Origin: Stereocaulon alpinum
Taxonomy: Eukaryota; Ascomycota; Lecanoromycetes; Lecanorales; Stereocaulaceae
Length of the DNA: 64,000 nt
Reading direction: 5' to 3'
NCBI GenBank assembly: GCA_018257865.1
Contig: JAEUBA010000045.1
Coordinates: 62,001 to 126,000, forward strand
The translations under genes and the position numbers were made by a program. The notes under the pieces were generated by a model, which was not told the origin of the DNA, searched no databases, and saw only the letters and a program-made list of their open reading frames with translations. Shown here piece by piece: positions 37,800-51,700 of this stretch (positions are counted from its first letter, which is position 1; each line of letters begins with the position of its first letter).

Positions 37800-40700
37800 A
37801 CCTATTCTTCTAAAGTAATATAATTATATCTATTACTTAATACCTAAATCTGAGTAAGTATCTAACTATCTAAGAGAAAAGGATAGCGACGATAGCGAGT
37901 ATAACGGGCGAGTAGGCCTACTAGGCTAGATAAGCGATTATACTAGGTTACGAACCTAGCAAAATAATATAAGATAGGGGGGGAGGAGAGAAGGGAGGTA
38001 TTAGTAGTAAAGGTAGATAAGGAACCCGTCCTAATATAATAATAAGGCGATAGCGATAATAGTAGAAACCTATTAAAGATCTATAAGGCCCTTAAGGTAG
38101 GGAAAGAATTAAAGAAAGAGTATAGTATATAAAGGCTACGGAGTAGGTACTACTAGAGTTTATAGAGAAGGTTTAAGGGATATTATAAGTAAATATAAAT
38201 AAGACTATATAAGGCTTCTTCTAAAATATAGTAGAAAGGATTATAAAGTATATATAGGAGAACGCTACTAAAAGATATATAGCGAAGGAGTACCGTAGCT
38301 AACTAACGCGTAAAGACTACCTAACTAGAAGGGTAAATAATAGCTAGGTAGATATAGCCTATATAGTCTAAAGGGGCTAAAATACTATCTACTTAGCTAT
38401 ACCTAAGGTAGAAGATATTAAGAAAGCGAAGTAGATAATAGTTAGGATTAATAATAATAGCGAAAAGATATAAATAGCTATAGTAACCCTCCCCTAACTA
38501 GTATAAATATTTAGAGGAGTAGGAAGGGCGACTAAGGAGATTATTATAGTAAGGAGGACTATAGGGGGGGATATTATCCTTTAAATAGCCTTAGTAAAGG
38601 CTAGAGAAGAGTTAGAAAAGGATAATAAGTAGGTAAGGAGACTTTATAAGTTAATAAGGGTACTCTAGAAGATAATAATAATAGCGGTCTATAAAGTAAA
38701 AAAGATAATAGATATAAAGAATTAATAGGGGGTCTTTAAAACCTTAAAGAAAGATAATAGAAAGCTCTACTTAGAGTTAGAGATAATAAAGGCTAAGTAG
38801 CCTATATTTATATTAAAGCTAAATATACTTAGGAGGGAGAAGAGGTTCTCTATAATAATAATTAAGGTCCTAAGCCTAAAAGCGACGAACTAACTTATTA
38901 TAAAGAGAATAGTAGTAGAGAATAGCCTCCTCTTCTATAATTACTAAAAAAGAGAGGCTACCCCTAAGTAGTACTTTAACTACTATAGATATAAATATAT
39001 TACTAAGGCGTATAAATACTCTACCTACTATAGGATATATACCTAAAACTATATAATTAATAATTATATAGAAAGAGCTAGTAGTAAGCCTAAGTATATA
39101 GTATATAAAGGGGAGTACTTAGTATAAAGTAAAACCTACTTAATCTAATAAAAGGAGAATACTAAGGCTAAGTAGAGAATTAAGTATAAGCTAAAATACT
39201 TTAAAGAGACCCTAAAGTAATACTTAATAAGGCCTATACTAGCGATACTAAAAAGGACTAGCTTAAAAGGGTAGTATAAAGTAATCTCTAAAGGGAAGAG
39301 GAAGGCCTTAGAGGATATAATAAATAAGCCTTAGAAAGGAATTAAGGAGGTAGTAAAAAGGGGATAACTAATAACCCTCTCTAAAGTAGAGTAAGGGTAA
39401 TAACCCCTACCTATAGAGAGGATTAATCTAATAAATACCCTTAGGTAGACTTTAGGAGTAGTAAAGACTACTAAGACTACCTAAATATAGGAAAATATCT
39501 AAGCGGCCCTTACCTAATAAGGGATATACCTTACCTAAAAATACTATAGTATAATATATAGAGGAAGAAGGATATAGTAATAGTATTACTTCTTAAAAAT
39601 AAAGATATAAAAGATATAGACGTATTAGTAATCTAAGAGCTAGTATATAACCTAATAAATAGAACCTTATATAATATAAGTATAAGTAGATTTTACCTAG
39701 CCTATAGAGGAGACCTAGAGGCTAGGACGTATTTCTATATAAATAAAAGGATAGATCCTAATAACTAGGAGGTAGAATACTAGGGAGGTAACTTATACTT
39801 ATTATAAATCTAAGTTATAAGGACCTAAAAGGATATTAAGGAGAGGATAGAGAATACTAGAGGGCTACTAGGGGAGAGAGTATAGGTATATAATATCTAT
39901 AACCCCTTACTAGTAAGCTATATATTAAAGGATAATCTAATAACTATCCTAAAACTAGAGGAAGCGCTAGGGAACGAGGGTAAATATATAATTATAGGAG
40001 ACTTTAACCTATACTACCTATACTAGAATAATCTAGGACGAATAATATACTATACTATAGTAGACGAGCTGCTAGAGGTAGTAGGAGAGAAAGGTATAGT
40101 TCTAAGACTATTAGAGAAGGTAGTTATATAGTAGAATAGGGGCCTAAAGAGTACTATTAACCTTATATTCCTAACTAAAGGCGCGTATAACGCGATAGTA
40201 AAGTGCGGGGTAAGGAATAACCTTAATATAGGATTAGACTATATACTAATTATTATAGAGCTAGAATAGATATAAAGCGAACGCTTAGTACGCTAGAAGA
40301 GGGCTTAGAAAAGGATAGAGGCGAAAGTAACTAAGGAGGAAATCTAGAAATATATAAAGATCCTAAATAAAGTAATAAGCCGGTACTTAGTAGACTCTAA
40401 AGATATAATTAACTAGTATATTAATAGGCTTATAGCTATATTATAGAAGGTAATAGAAGATACTATCCTATATAAGGAACTATACGTAGGGGCTAAGCTA
40501 TATTAGAATAGGGTATATATAAGGGTAACTAAAATATTATAGGTAGCGCTTAAGGCCTACTGCTATAGTAAGAACGCAGAAACTAAGGAAGCCCTTTATT
40601 AGGCTAAAAGGGAAAAGATTACTACCCTATAGAAGGCTAGGATAATAGCTTTTAGAGAGGGAGTCTATAAGGTATTACTAAGATTAAGAGGAGTATAGTA

Positions 40701-40913
40701 ACTTATTAAGTAGGGAAGGGAAAGGAGTATATACCCTAAAGAGCTACTATAATTCCCAGCTATTAAAGACGGAAATAGGAATAAAGTAATAGACTTTAAG
40801 GGGAAGGTAGAGGCCCTAAGGAGGGTCCTCTTCCTACCCCTACCCTTAGTAGACCTAACGGATATAGAGGGGGCCGACTACTTAGAACCTATAGCGATAG
40901 ATAGTAAGATAAC

Positions 40914-41117
40914 TATCGGTAGACCCTCTTGCTAAGTTCTACTAATTAGTAGGTAGCTTAATCCCCTATTACCTACCCTAGACAACCTGATTCGCAGGGT
41001 ATCTATTAGGCTTAGTAAACTAGGGATTGATTAAATCTAGCTAGTTAAGCTATAGTATTTTATCTAGGAGTTAGCGCTAAGCCGCTAGTTATAGAGCGGA
41101 GTAACGTTATTCTAACA
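40914..41117 (-). repeat. 3' LTR of Copia 2 (204 bp)
   Basis: It starts tatcggtagaccctc and ends tctaaca. Equal in length and colinear with 46131-46334; differences are transitions (cgcagggtat against cgtagggtgt). Confidence 0.95.
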
Positions 41118-44100
41118 CTAGCAAAAGTTTTAGAAAGTCGAAAAAATAGTACTAATCGACGCTAAATCTAGTAATTAGCTAGTATAGAAACGGGCTTATA
41201 AGGCTAAGTAATACTATAGTCTAATTAGTTAGACTATAGTCTCCCTTTCTACCTAAGTGTTTATCTTCAACTCGATAGCGTTACTATCTACTAATTACTT
41301 TAACGCCTAGTAGTAGCGCTCCTTAGTTATAGCGTCTACTAAGTTATAATTTCTATTAATCCACCGCACCTTATTAATCTCCCTTCTTTTATAGGACTGC
41401 CGTAGTCCTATTATATCGATTATTAGGCGTTTCTTAGCGGTAGTCCTAAGGCGTATAATATAATCGTATAGGGAGTAGGAGTCGGTATATAGAATTAGTA
41501 GGATCTTCGCCTAAGTAATAGCCTTAATAGTAGATTATAGGGCGGTAGTAATATTAAACCCTGCTACTATCGTATATAGCTCTAAAGCTAGCACTAATCT
41601 TATAACTCTCTTATATTTAGTACTGCTCTAGTAGATAATATTACCGCTAATATTAATCGTCGATTTATTAAGCTATTACTCGTTAGTAAGGACTATAACG
41701 TACCTAATTTAGGAGCTAAGGTTAGCGTTATTAGCGAAGGCGGTATTAATAAAGACTAGTAGTTTCAGCTTCTTTAGAGCAAGCTTAATAAATTACAAGC
41801 CTCAGCGGTAGTTCTCCTTCTACTAATTCAACTATTTATTTAGCTAATTAGCGTCTTCTTTTGCTGGCTGAGTAATTTAGGCTGCCCTAGATAGTATAAA
41901 GGCTATTTCTAGTTAATATATAGAGGCTATATAGGCACCGCGGGCTCTTTCCTTAATATATTAAGACTTAATATTACTAGCCTTAGCGGTGTTAGAGGTG
42001 TTAGTAGTATTAATTATATTAATCTTCTTATATTGCTGTTACTGCGAGAGTTTCAGAATACTGCTATTGCTGGTAGCAGTAGGAGTAATATCGCTATTAG
42101 TAGAGATAGTAGTGCCGTTGAATTAGAGGTCCTTTTTATTATCCAGCTTTTCAATTAGCTTTACTGGGAAACCTGTATCCAGTCGTACCTTTTCTTCTAA
42201 TTCTAAGTATTCGGTAATTCCGTAGAATAGTAAGTTGTTAGTCTAGAGGCTAATAATTGCCTGCTTAGAGTATATTAAGTAGGGATTAAATAAGGAGATA
42301 GTAAGGCCTAGCTTAGTAGTATAGTAGGTATAGTAGGTCTTAAACTAATACGTACCTACCTTAGGGATACTATATAGCGGGCGGACTACCTTTAGTATAT
42401 TATCTCTTAGATTAGTACCCTGCGGCGGCCTTATATAGACCTCGCAGCTTAGTACTAAAGTTAATTATATATAGGCTTAGGAGATATTGCGTACGGTAAG
42501 GCTGCGTAGTAGAATTATAGTAAGGTAGATAATAAGGCGTTAGCTGGCGCGTTAAATTATTAGGGACTACGTTAGTACCTCCTTCTTACCTTTATTATTA
42601 TAAGCTTAGACGACTAGCCTAGACTTCTCAAATAGTATAGCAGCGTCCTACTTAATATTATCGACGAATCGGCAGCTAAAGATACGAGTATTAGGCGGTA
42701 TATCCTACTTACTAATAACCTTAAAGACTCCCTTAGTAATAAGGCCGTTGATTTCCTTACGACGCGAGTTAATAAATAGGCTATTTAGTAATCTTATAGC
42801 ACCTTCTACCTATAACTTTATTAATAGCTTAATATCTAACTATTCTTTATTAGTAAGGTGAGCGTAGCGGGTAGGTAATTATCGCTATTATAGCGGGTTT
42901 TAGCGTATAGCAGCAGGTTCTTCGGTAGGTAGGTCTACTTAAGATATAGGAGGTAGTTACTTAGTTATAGGAGGCTAGGAGGTAGTTAAGTAAGGCTTAA
43001 CTAATATAATTTAGAAGGTAGTAGGGCCGCTACTGAGTTTAACTGTATAGGCTTGATCTTCTATAGTAAGTAATTAGTAGGGCTCCTTCTATCCTTTACC
43101 TTTTCGCTATACTAGAACCTCGCTGCTAATAGTAGTATCTAGAATAGCGTCGTTTTATAGACCGTTACGGTGGCGTAAGGCTTTAGTAATATCTCTCTTT
43201 ACTAGTAATTCTAATACTTCTTTTATTACGCGTTTAATAGCCTTGCCTCTTTTAGTAATTAATAGGTATATAAGGTCTAGCTTAGTAAGCCTTAGGAACG
43301 TACTAAATAGGAGTAGTATAGGTATTAGTCTATTAGGTCTAGTTATATCGTTAATTGCCTTAATAGTAGTTTGTAGGACGAATTACTTGCCTAGCTATAG
43401 TAGATCTTCTCGAATAATATTATACGTACGTCTAAGAGGTGCGTAGTAGCGCTTAATAAGGCTAATTAAGTAGTATACCTTAATAAGGACGTATTTTAAT
43501 TTAATCGCTATCCCTTTTACCTTAAAGGCGAATTCGGTGCTAATAAATTACTTGCTAGCGTCGTAGACTAGTATATTAGGAGGTCTAACGTAGGTATTAA
43601 TCTAGTAGGCTTATAGGGTATCCTATACCGTCTTAGCTAATATATCCTTAAGAAAGCGAGCGGTTTAGAAACGTATAGCCTCGTTAACTATATATAGGAC
43701 TAGGGCTATAGGGCTATTAAGATATATAATATTAATTATTACTAAGTAATTAAATTATAGGTCGTTTTTAATCGTAAATTTAAACCTTCCTAGTAATCTT
43801 CCGTATTTTTAGTAAGTTAAGTAGAACTTACCTAGTCGATTGATAGCTTCCTAGTTAAATTAGTAGCTAGATCGCCTCAGCAAGCGTGCTAGGCGTGTTA
43901 TTAATAGATAGCTAAAGCGGCGGTATAGACGTCTAAGGTCTTACTTACTTAGCTAGCTGCTTACAACCTCGCTATCGCTTATATAGGTATTAAGGTAGTA
44001 GGTATTCGACAGCGAGGTTCCCTATATAAGGAATAGATAACTATATAGCTATATAATAGGGACTTACCTATCGCTGCTAACTAGGTAGTTAGTAAGGTTA

Positions 44101-46130
44101 TTAAAATAAAAACCGGCCTAGTTAAGGTCGCGTAAGTAGAGAAGGAATAGGGTATTAGCGTTAATAATATAGAATTCGATAATACTAATTAGCGAATAGA
44201 CGGTAATAGTACCTTTTAATAAGGCTTCGCTAATACCGAATTTAAATTAAGTACTACCAGCCTTATTAGTGTTAATATTAACGTTTTACTTACGCCGTAG
44301 TACTAGGTATTAGCTATAGCCTACTAATAAGTTATAGGTAGCGCCGGTATTAATTATAAGGCTATAAAAGTAGTTATTACTATATCTACTTATTAGGCGG
44401 TATATTACTTCTCCTCCCTAGATATTAATATTAATATTATCCTAGATAGGTAGCGCCTTCGTAACGGTATATAAAGTCGCCTAGTTAGCTAGCTTTTAGT
44501 ATACAGCCTTGCCGTCGATTATACCTATTAATATTAGGAATACCTTACCGTTACCTTAGTTAGATAGATTATTAGCGGTATCCTCTATAGTACTACCTTC
44601 GCTATCGCCTTCCCTTTCGCCCTTAACGTTAGTAAGGTATTGCTTAAAGCTACGTTAGCGTTCTTCCTTAGGGTAATTAGTTAACTAGTATCCTTCCTTT
44701 TTATAGATAAAGTATCGCTTTTTATTCGTTAAATTACTAGAATTATTAGAATTAGTAGAGTCGTATCTTAGCTTACTTAGATATCTTAATTAGCTACGAC
44801 TACTAGATTCGCGGTTACGACTGCTAGATTTACGGTTTTAGTAGCGACGGTCTATATATATCGTTTTACTTAGCGATAGGAGGCTGCGGCGGTCTTATAA
44901 GGCTATAGATAATTAGAGGTCTTAAATAAGGTTTTATATAGTATCTGGTAGTTTTCGGTAGACGATCTCGTAGGTAGGTATAGACTTATAAGTAGTAATT
45001 ATCTTCTAGTAGATAAAGCTATCCCTATAAAGGTTCTCGTCTAGGCTATATTATAGTTCTCTTAGTCTTAATATTATAGTATCTAAGCACTCCGTTAGGG
45101 TCTTATCTTTATTATAATTAATAAATAGTTATAAGGATACGCTATTCTATTTATTAAGGCGGGCGATTTAGTATTCTCTTCCTTTAAAGTTTCCTTTAAA
45201 AGTAAGCCGCAGCGAGTCTAGGTTTATTACTAAAAAGAAAGATTAGTTACTAAAGTAAAAATTAAGTATATCGCCGGCTAGTATATACTAAAACGCTATA
45301 TATAGCTTAGTCGACGGTATCCCTATATTAGAGGCGGTAGTTAAGAAGATCTTTAGCTTATAGTTAAAGGAGTCGTCCCTTCCGTTATATTTTATTTCAT
45401 CCGTATAAAGCTTAGTTAATACGGTAAGTTCTTAAGAAAGGTTTTACTCCTAGTAATTAGTAATAGCCTTAGAGATCTTAAAACTATTAATTAGGGCTGT
45501 TTAGAATAGTATCTAGAAGCGTTACTATTATATTAGGTCGAGTAGCGTACTAGTCCTAGTTGGTATTTTAATTTTAGCTAAGGTTAAGGTAGGCGTGTTA
45601 AAATTTTTACCTAGGGTAGGCGTGCTAGGCGTGCTAGGCGTGTTAAAGTTACTAGTAGAGTCGACGTTAGACTTCTTCTTTACTAGCTTTAGCACGTTTA
45701 TAGGCTATTTAGACTACGGTTAAGTTACTAGCTTAGCTAGTTACTTATAGATATAGGTCCTATCCTTAGGAATATAGATATTATAATTAAGTAGTAGGTC
45801 CCTAAGGCTTCGTAGTAACTCTTTATATACCTTCTTAAATATAGCTTCGTCCTATTCGCTGAAGTCTTTAATAAAGCTAATATATTAATTATATCCTTCT
45901 TCCTTACGGTTCTAGTAGTAGCTTATTACTTCGTTAACGAATATTCCTAAAGCGGTAGCTAACGACTTTTTAGGGTCTCTAAGGATAATTCCTAACGGCG
46001 TGATTATCCCTTCGTCTTCCTCTTCAGTAGCTGGTAGTGTTATTATAAGGTTAGGCGTTACAGCGGAGGCTTAGTATTATAGTTAAAATTTTCACTATAC
46101 CTTGCTAATCTAAGGTCGATAACTAATTAG

Positions 46131-46334
46131 TATCGGTAGACCCTCTTGCTAAGTTCTACTAATTAGTAGGTAGCTTAATCCCCTATTACCTACCCTAGAC
46201 AACCTGATTCGTAGGGTGTCTATTAGGCTTAGTAAACTAGGGATTAATTGAATCTAGCTAGCTAAGCTATAGTGTTTTATCTAGGAGTTAGCGCCAAGCC
46301 GCTAGTTACGGAGCGGAGTAACGTTATTCCGACA
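46131..46334 (-). repeat. 5' LTR of Copia 2 (204 bp)
   Basis: It starts tatcggtagaccctc and ends ttccgaca, followed by TSD ataac. The internal flank, read on the minus strand as ctaattagttatcgacc, is the likely primer-binding region. Confidence 0.95.
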
Positions 46335-48736
46335 ATAACCTTAAAGGAGGTAAAGGATATAATTTAGTACCTAGTAGTAGATAAGGCCCTAAGGATCTTA
46401 GGGATCCTAAATAAATTCCTAAAAGCGGTATATATAGAGATAATAGAGATATTTAGAAGGATATTTTAAGCGTACTTAGACTATAGATACTACCTAAAGA
46501 AGTTCTAGGAGGCGAATATAGTAATATTAAAGAAACTAAAAAAGACTAACTATTTAGAGTCTAAGGTATACCAGCCTATTATATTACTAGATATACTTAG
46601 GAAAGTATTAGAGATAGTAATAGCGAAATATCTTAGTAGAATAACTAAAAGGAATTACCTACTCCTAAAATACTAGATAGGGGGTAGAAAGGGATACTTA
46701 GTAGAAATAGCCTTAGAGACTATTATAGATTTAGTCTATATAATATAGAACTAAGGTAAAGATAACGTAGCGAGCCTATTATTACTAAATATAGTAGGGG
46801 TATTTAATAATATATCCTATAAAAGGCTACTCTATAACCTAAAGATAAAAGGAATCTCTAAGGGAATTATTTAGTAGACTATAAGCTTCCTTAAAGATAA
46901 GGCGATATTAATTACTCTAAAAGATAAAACTAGCTTAGTAGAGGCGATAGAGATAAGAATTTTATAAGGATTACCTATATTACTAATTCTATTTCTCTTC
47001 TTTAATATACTACTAATTAAAGTATACTTAAAAGTAAAAATTCTAGTATAAGTAGGAGGATTCGTAGATAATATATACCTACTAGTATATAGTAAGATAA
47101 TAGAAATAAACTATAGATAGCTAGAATAGGCCTATAAGCTCTACTAAATATAGGCGAAAATATACGGGGCGACGTTCGCGCTTTAAAAGTATAAACTAGT
47201 ATATCTATTATACGCCCCTAAAAGGTTTAATATAAAGGAGACGGTATAATTTAGTAATATAGAGGTTAAACTAAAAGTAAGTATTAGGGTCTTAGGGCTA
47301 TATATTAATACTAAACTCCGTTAAGGCTTATATATAGCGTAGGTAAAGATAAAGGCTATTACTTAAGCCTAAGCGATTAAGTACTTAGTAGAATTAACTT
47401 AAGGAGCTATATTTAAGAAGTATAGAAAGGTATATAGTATAGTAGTAAAGCCTATACTTATATTTACTACTCTAATATAATATACCCTTACTAAGGGGCG
47501 GAGAGCTATAGAAAAGTATATTAAGATACTTATAATAATATAGAATAACTACCTATAGATAGTACTTAGAGTATATAAGGTAATACTAGTCTAAGTCTTA
47601 AAAGCGGAAGTAGTTATTATACCTATCTAAACCTATCTAAACGCTTTAGTTATAAGATACTAGGTACTAAGGGGAGTATACCCCTTAATAATTAAAGGTA
47701 ACCGCTTAATCTATAAGAGACTATAGGGAAAGAGAGGAAGGGCGCGCTTAATACGCCTAACCCTATTATTAAAAAAGAAAGAATAGGCCCTATAGGAGCT
47801 TAAGGTAAAGAATTAGGATTAAATAATAATAGTAATAAGGAGGAAGATATATTAATATAACCTAAAAATAGATATTAAGGAGTATTAAGATATAAGCGTT
47901 TTAGCTAAAAAGATATAAGGCTAGGTAATAGTAAAGTAGATTAAGTAGTAGGAGGTATATAAGGATACTATCCCTAAATACTCCTATATACCTATATAGA
48001 ATAAACTATTATTTAGAGAAAGATATAACTACTACCTAAAGCTTAGAAAGGTAGAAAGCTTAATAGTAGTCTAACTCTAAAGTAGGAAGAATAGGTTTAA
48101 CTACTTCCTTTATAAAATAAAGGTACTAGGGGTCTATAGTACCTACTATAGTTATAGATAGAGGAATTAAGATATAAAGTATATTCTTCTATACTACCTA
48201 AAGCTTAGCGATACTTAAAGGGAGCTTATTAAAGAGGTAGAGACTTATAATATTAAAACTATATTAGTTAAGGTTACTAGTATAAGAATAGCTATAAGAT
48301 AGCTAGTTAGGTTAGGATTCCTAATATAATATTAACTTACTAAGGAATAGCTCTCTTAGTCTAAACTCCTTATTAGAGTAGAACTAGTAATAAAAACCCT
48401 AAAGATAAAGAAGCCTAAGTATAAGTAGAAGCTAAAGGTAGCGGAGCTATTAGAGTATTATAAGGCTTATTAGGGTAATAGAGATTATTATTACTAATAT
48501 TATAAAGCTTAGTAGTAAGATTAGATAGGCGGAGTAGGATAATAAGTAAGCTAATAAGCGAAAGTTTTTAGCTAGAAGGGGTAACTCTAGAAAGGTTTCT
48601 TTCGCGTCTAAAGGGCCTTTAACCCCCCTAGATTTTCTAATAATATAAGAGAATACCCTTATTAGTATATATAGATACTAGAATAGGCGTATAAATTAAT
48701 TATTATCACCTATTCTTCTAATTCGTAGCTATATAT

Positions 48737-51700
48737 TAATTAATTGATTAATTTATACGCCTATTCTAGTATCTATATATACTAATAAGGGTATTCTCTT
48801 ATATTATTAGGAAATCTAGGGGGGTTAAAGGCCCTCTAGACGCGAAAGAAACCTTTCTAAAGTTACCCCTTTTAGCTAAAAACTTTCGCTTATTAGCTTA
48901 CTTATTATTCTACTCCGCCTATCTAACCTTACCGCTAGGCTCTATAATACTAGTAATAATAATCTCTATTACCTTAATAGGCCCTATAATACTCTAATAG
49001 CTCTACCGCCTTTAGCTTTTACTTATACTTAGGCTTCTTTATCTTTAGGGTTTTTATTACTAGTTCTACTTTAATAGGGAGTTTAGACTAGGAGAGCTAT
49101 TCCCTAGTAAGTTAATACTATATTAGAAATCCTAATCTAACTAGCTATCTTATAGCTACTCTTATACTAGTAACCTTAACTAGTATAGTCCTAATATTAT
49201 AAGTCTCTACCTCTTTAATAAGCTCCCTTTAAGTATCGCTAAGCTTTAGGTAGTATAGGAGAATATACTTTATATCCTAATTCCTCTATCTATAACTATA
49301 GTAGGTACTACGGACCCCTAGTACTCTCGCCTTATAAAGGAAGTAGTTAAACCTATTCTTTCTACTTTAGAGTTAGACTACTATCGAGCTTTCTACCTTT
49401 CTAAGCTTTAGGTAGTAGTTATATCTTTCTCTAAATAATAGTTTATTCTATATAGGTATATAAGAGTACTTAGGGATAGTATCCTTATATACCTCCTACT
49501 ACTTAATCTACTTCGCTATTACCTAGCCTTATATCTTCTTAGCTAGGATACCTACGTCTTAATACTCCTTAATATCTATTTTTAGGTTATACTAATATAC
49601 CTTCCTCCTTATTATTATTACCGCTTAATCCTAATCCTTCGCCTTAAGCTCCTATAGGGCTTATTCTTCCTTTTCTAGTAATAGGGTTAGGCGTATTAGG
49701 CGTGCCCTTCCTCTCCTTCTCTATAGTCTCCTATAGATTAAGCGGTTACCTTTAATTATTAAGGGGTATACTCCCCTTAGTACTTAGTATCTTATAACTA
49801 AGGCGTTTAGATAGGTTTAGATAGGTATAATAACTACTTCTACTTTTAAGACTTAAACTAGTATTACCTTATATACTTTAAGTACTATCTATAAATAGTT
49901 ATTCTATATTATTATAAGCGTCTTAATATACTTTTCTATAGCTCCCCGCCCCTTAGTAGGGGTATACTATATTAGAGTAGCGAATATAAGTATAGGCCTT
50001 ACTACTATACTATATACCTTCCTATACTTCTTAAATATAGCTCCCTAAGTTAATCCTACTAAGTACTTAATCGCTTAGGCTTAAGTAGCAGCCTTTACCT
50101 TTATCTACGCTATATATAGGCCCTAGTAGAGTTTAGTATTAATATATAGCCCTAAGACCCTAATACTCGCTTCTAGCTTAACCTCTACGTTACTAAATTA
50201 TACCGTCTCCTTTATATTAAACCTTTTAGGGGCGTATAATAGATATACTAGTTTATACTTCTAAGGCGCGAACGTCGCCTCATATATTTTCGCCTATATT
50301 TAGTAGAGCTTATAGGCCTATTCTAGCTACCTATAGTTTATTTCCGTTATCTTACTATATACTAGTAGGTATATATTATCTATAAATCCTCCTACCTATA
50401 CTAGGATCTTTGCCTTTAAGTATACTTTAATTAGTAGTATATTAAAGAAGAGGAATAGGATTAGTAATATTAGTAATCCTTATAGAATCCCTATTTCTAC
50501 CGCCTTAACTAGACTAGTCCTACCCCCTAGGGTTATTAATATCGCTCTATCCTTAAGGAAGCTTATAGTCTACTAGATAATCCCCTTAGGGATTCCTTTT
50601 ATCCTTAAGTTATAGAGTAGCCTTTTATAGGATATATTATTAAATACTCCTACTATATCTAGTAATAGTAAACTCGCTACGTTATCCTTACCTTAGTTCT
50701 ATATTATATAGATTAAGTTTATAATAGTCTTTAGGGCTATTTCTACTAAATATCTCTTCCTACCTCCTATCTAGTATTCTAAGAGTAGGTGATTTACTTC
50801 AGCTATTCCGCTAAGTCGTTTTACTATTACTATCTCTAATACTTTCCTAAGTATATCTAGTAGTATAATAGGTTGATAGGCCTTAGGTTTAGAGTAATTA
50901 ATCTTCTTTAGCTTCTTTAGTATTACTATATTCGCTTCGTAGAACTTCTTTAGGTAGTATCTATAATCTAGGTATACTTAAAATACCCTTTAAAAGGTCT
51001 CCCCTATTTCTATATATACCGCTCTTAGGAACCTATTCGGGATCCCTAAAATCCCTAGGGCCTTATCCGCTACTAGGTATTAAATCGCGTCCTTTACCTC
51101 CTTTATAGTAATCTCGCTATCTATTATAATAGGCTTTAGGTAATTAGCCCCCTTAATATCTATTAGGTCTACTAGGGGTAGAGGCGGGAAGAGGACCCTC
51201 CTTAAGGCCTCTACCTTCCCTTTAAAGTCTATCGCTTTATTCCCGTTCCCGTCTTTAATAGCTAGGAATTATAGTAGCTCTTTAAGGCGTATACTCCTCT
51301 CCCTTCCCTACTTAATAAGTTACTATACTCCTCCTAGCCTTAGCGATACTCTATAGACCCCCTCTTAGAAAGCTATTATCCTAGTCTTTTATAGGATAGT
51401 AACCTTTTTCTTTTTAGTCTAATAGAGAGCCTCCTTAGTCTATATATTTCTACTATAGTAGTAGGCCTTAAGCGCTACCCGTAATACCTTAGTAACTCTT
51501 ATATACGCCCCGTTCTAGTATAGTTTAGCTCCGGCGTAGGGTTCCTTAAATAGAATAGTATTCTCTACTACCTCCTATAGCGCAGCTATAAGCTTATTAA
51601 TATATAGGTTAATTACTTCCTCTAAGTCTAATAAGTATCTACCTATAACCCTATTTAGGATCCTTATATATTTCCGGATCTCTTCGCTAGTCGCCTCTAT

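Larger units (their letters stand above)
40914..46334 (-). mobile_element. Copia 2: complete Ty1/copia retrotransposon inside LINE B (5,421 bp)
   Basis: 204-bp LTRs at 40914-41117 and 46131-46334, with TSD ataac at 40909-40913 and 46335-46339. It reads on the minus strand. The gag zinc knuckle lies at 44658-44718 (RYFIYKKEGY, then LTNYPKEER; Cys/His to Tyr, Trp to stop). An RT motif lies near 42,225-42,250 (ISL, stop, TNNLLFYG), followed by TEYLELEEKVRLD, similar to the TDD-type active site of fungal copia elements. An LVKRDI block lies near 43.2 kb. It keeps noticeably more CA/TG steps than LINE B around it, which suggests a later arrival or less exposure to RIP. The small plus-strand frame at 43243-43446 is an accident on the non-coding strand. 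Confidence 0.93.
37814..48707 (+). mobile_element. LINE B: full-length Tad1-like LINE, split by Copia 2
   Basis: TSD acctattcttctaa lies at 37800-37813 and 48708-48721. Without Copia 2 and its 5-bp duplication it is 5,468 bp. The plus strand carries ORF1 with knuckles near 38.97-39.1 kb (YRYKYITKAYKYSTYYRIYT), endonuclease near 39.5-40.2 kb (YIIIGDFNLYYLY) and RT near 46.5-47.1 kb (GGFVDNIYLL), and ends in an aaattaattatta tail. Copia 2 inserted between endonuclease and RT: the frame reads DSKIT before it and ITLKEVKDII after it. Shared body starts near 37883; the first 69 bp are unlike LINE A or C. Confidence 0.92.

Noticed and set aside
43243..43446. 67-codon plus-strand frame inside Copia 2
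   Set aside because: It lies antisense to the copia reverse transcriptase, has no domain character, and survives only by chance in RIP-altered sequence.
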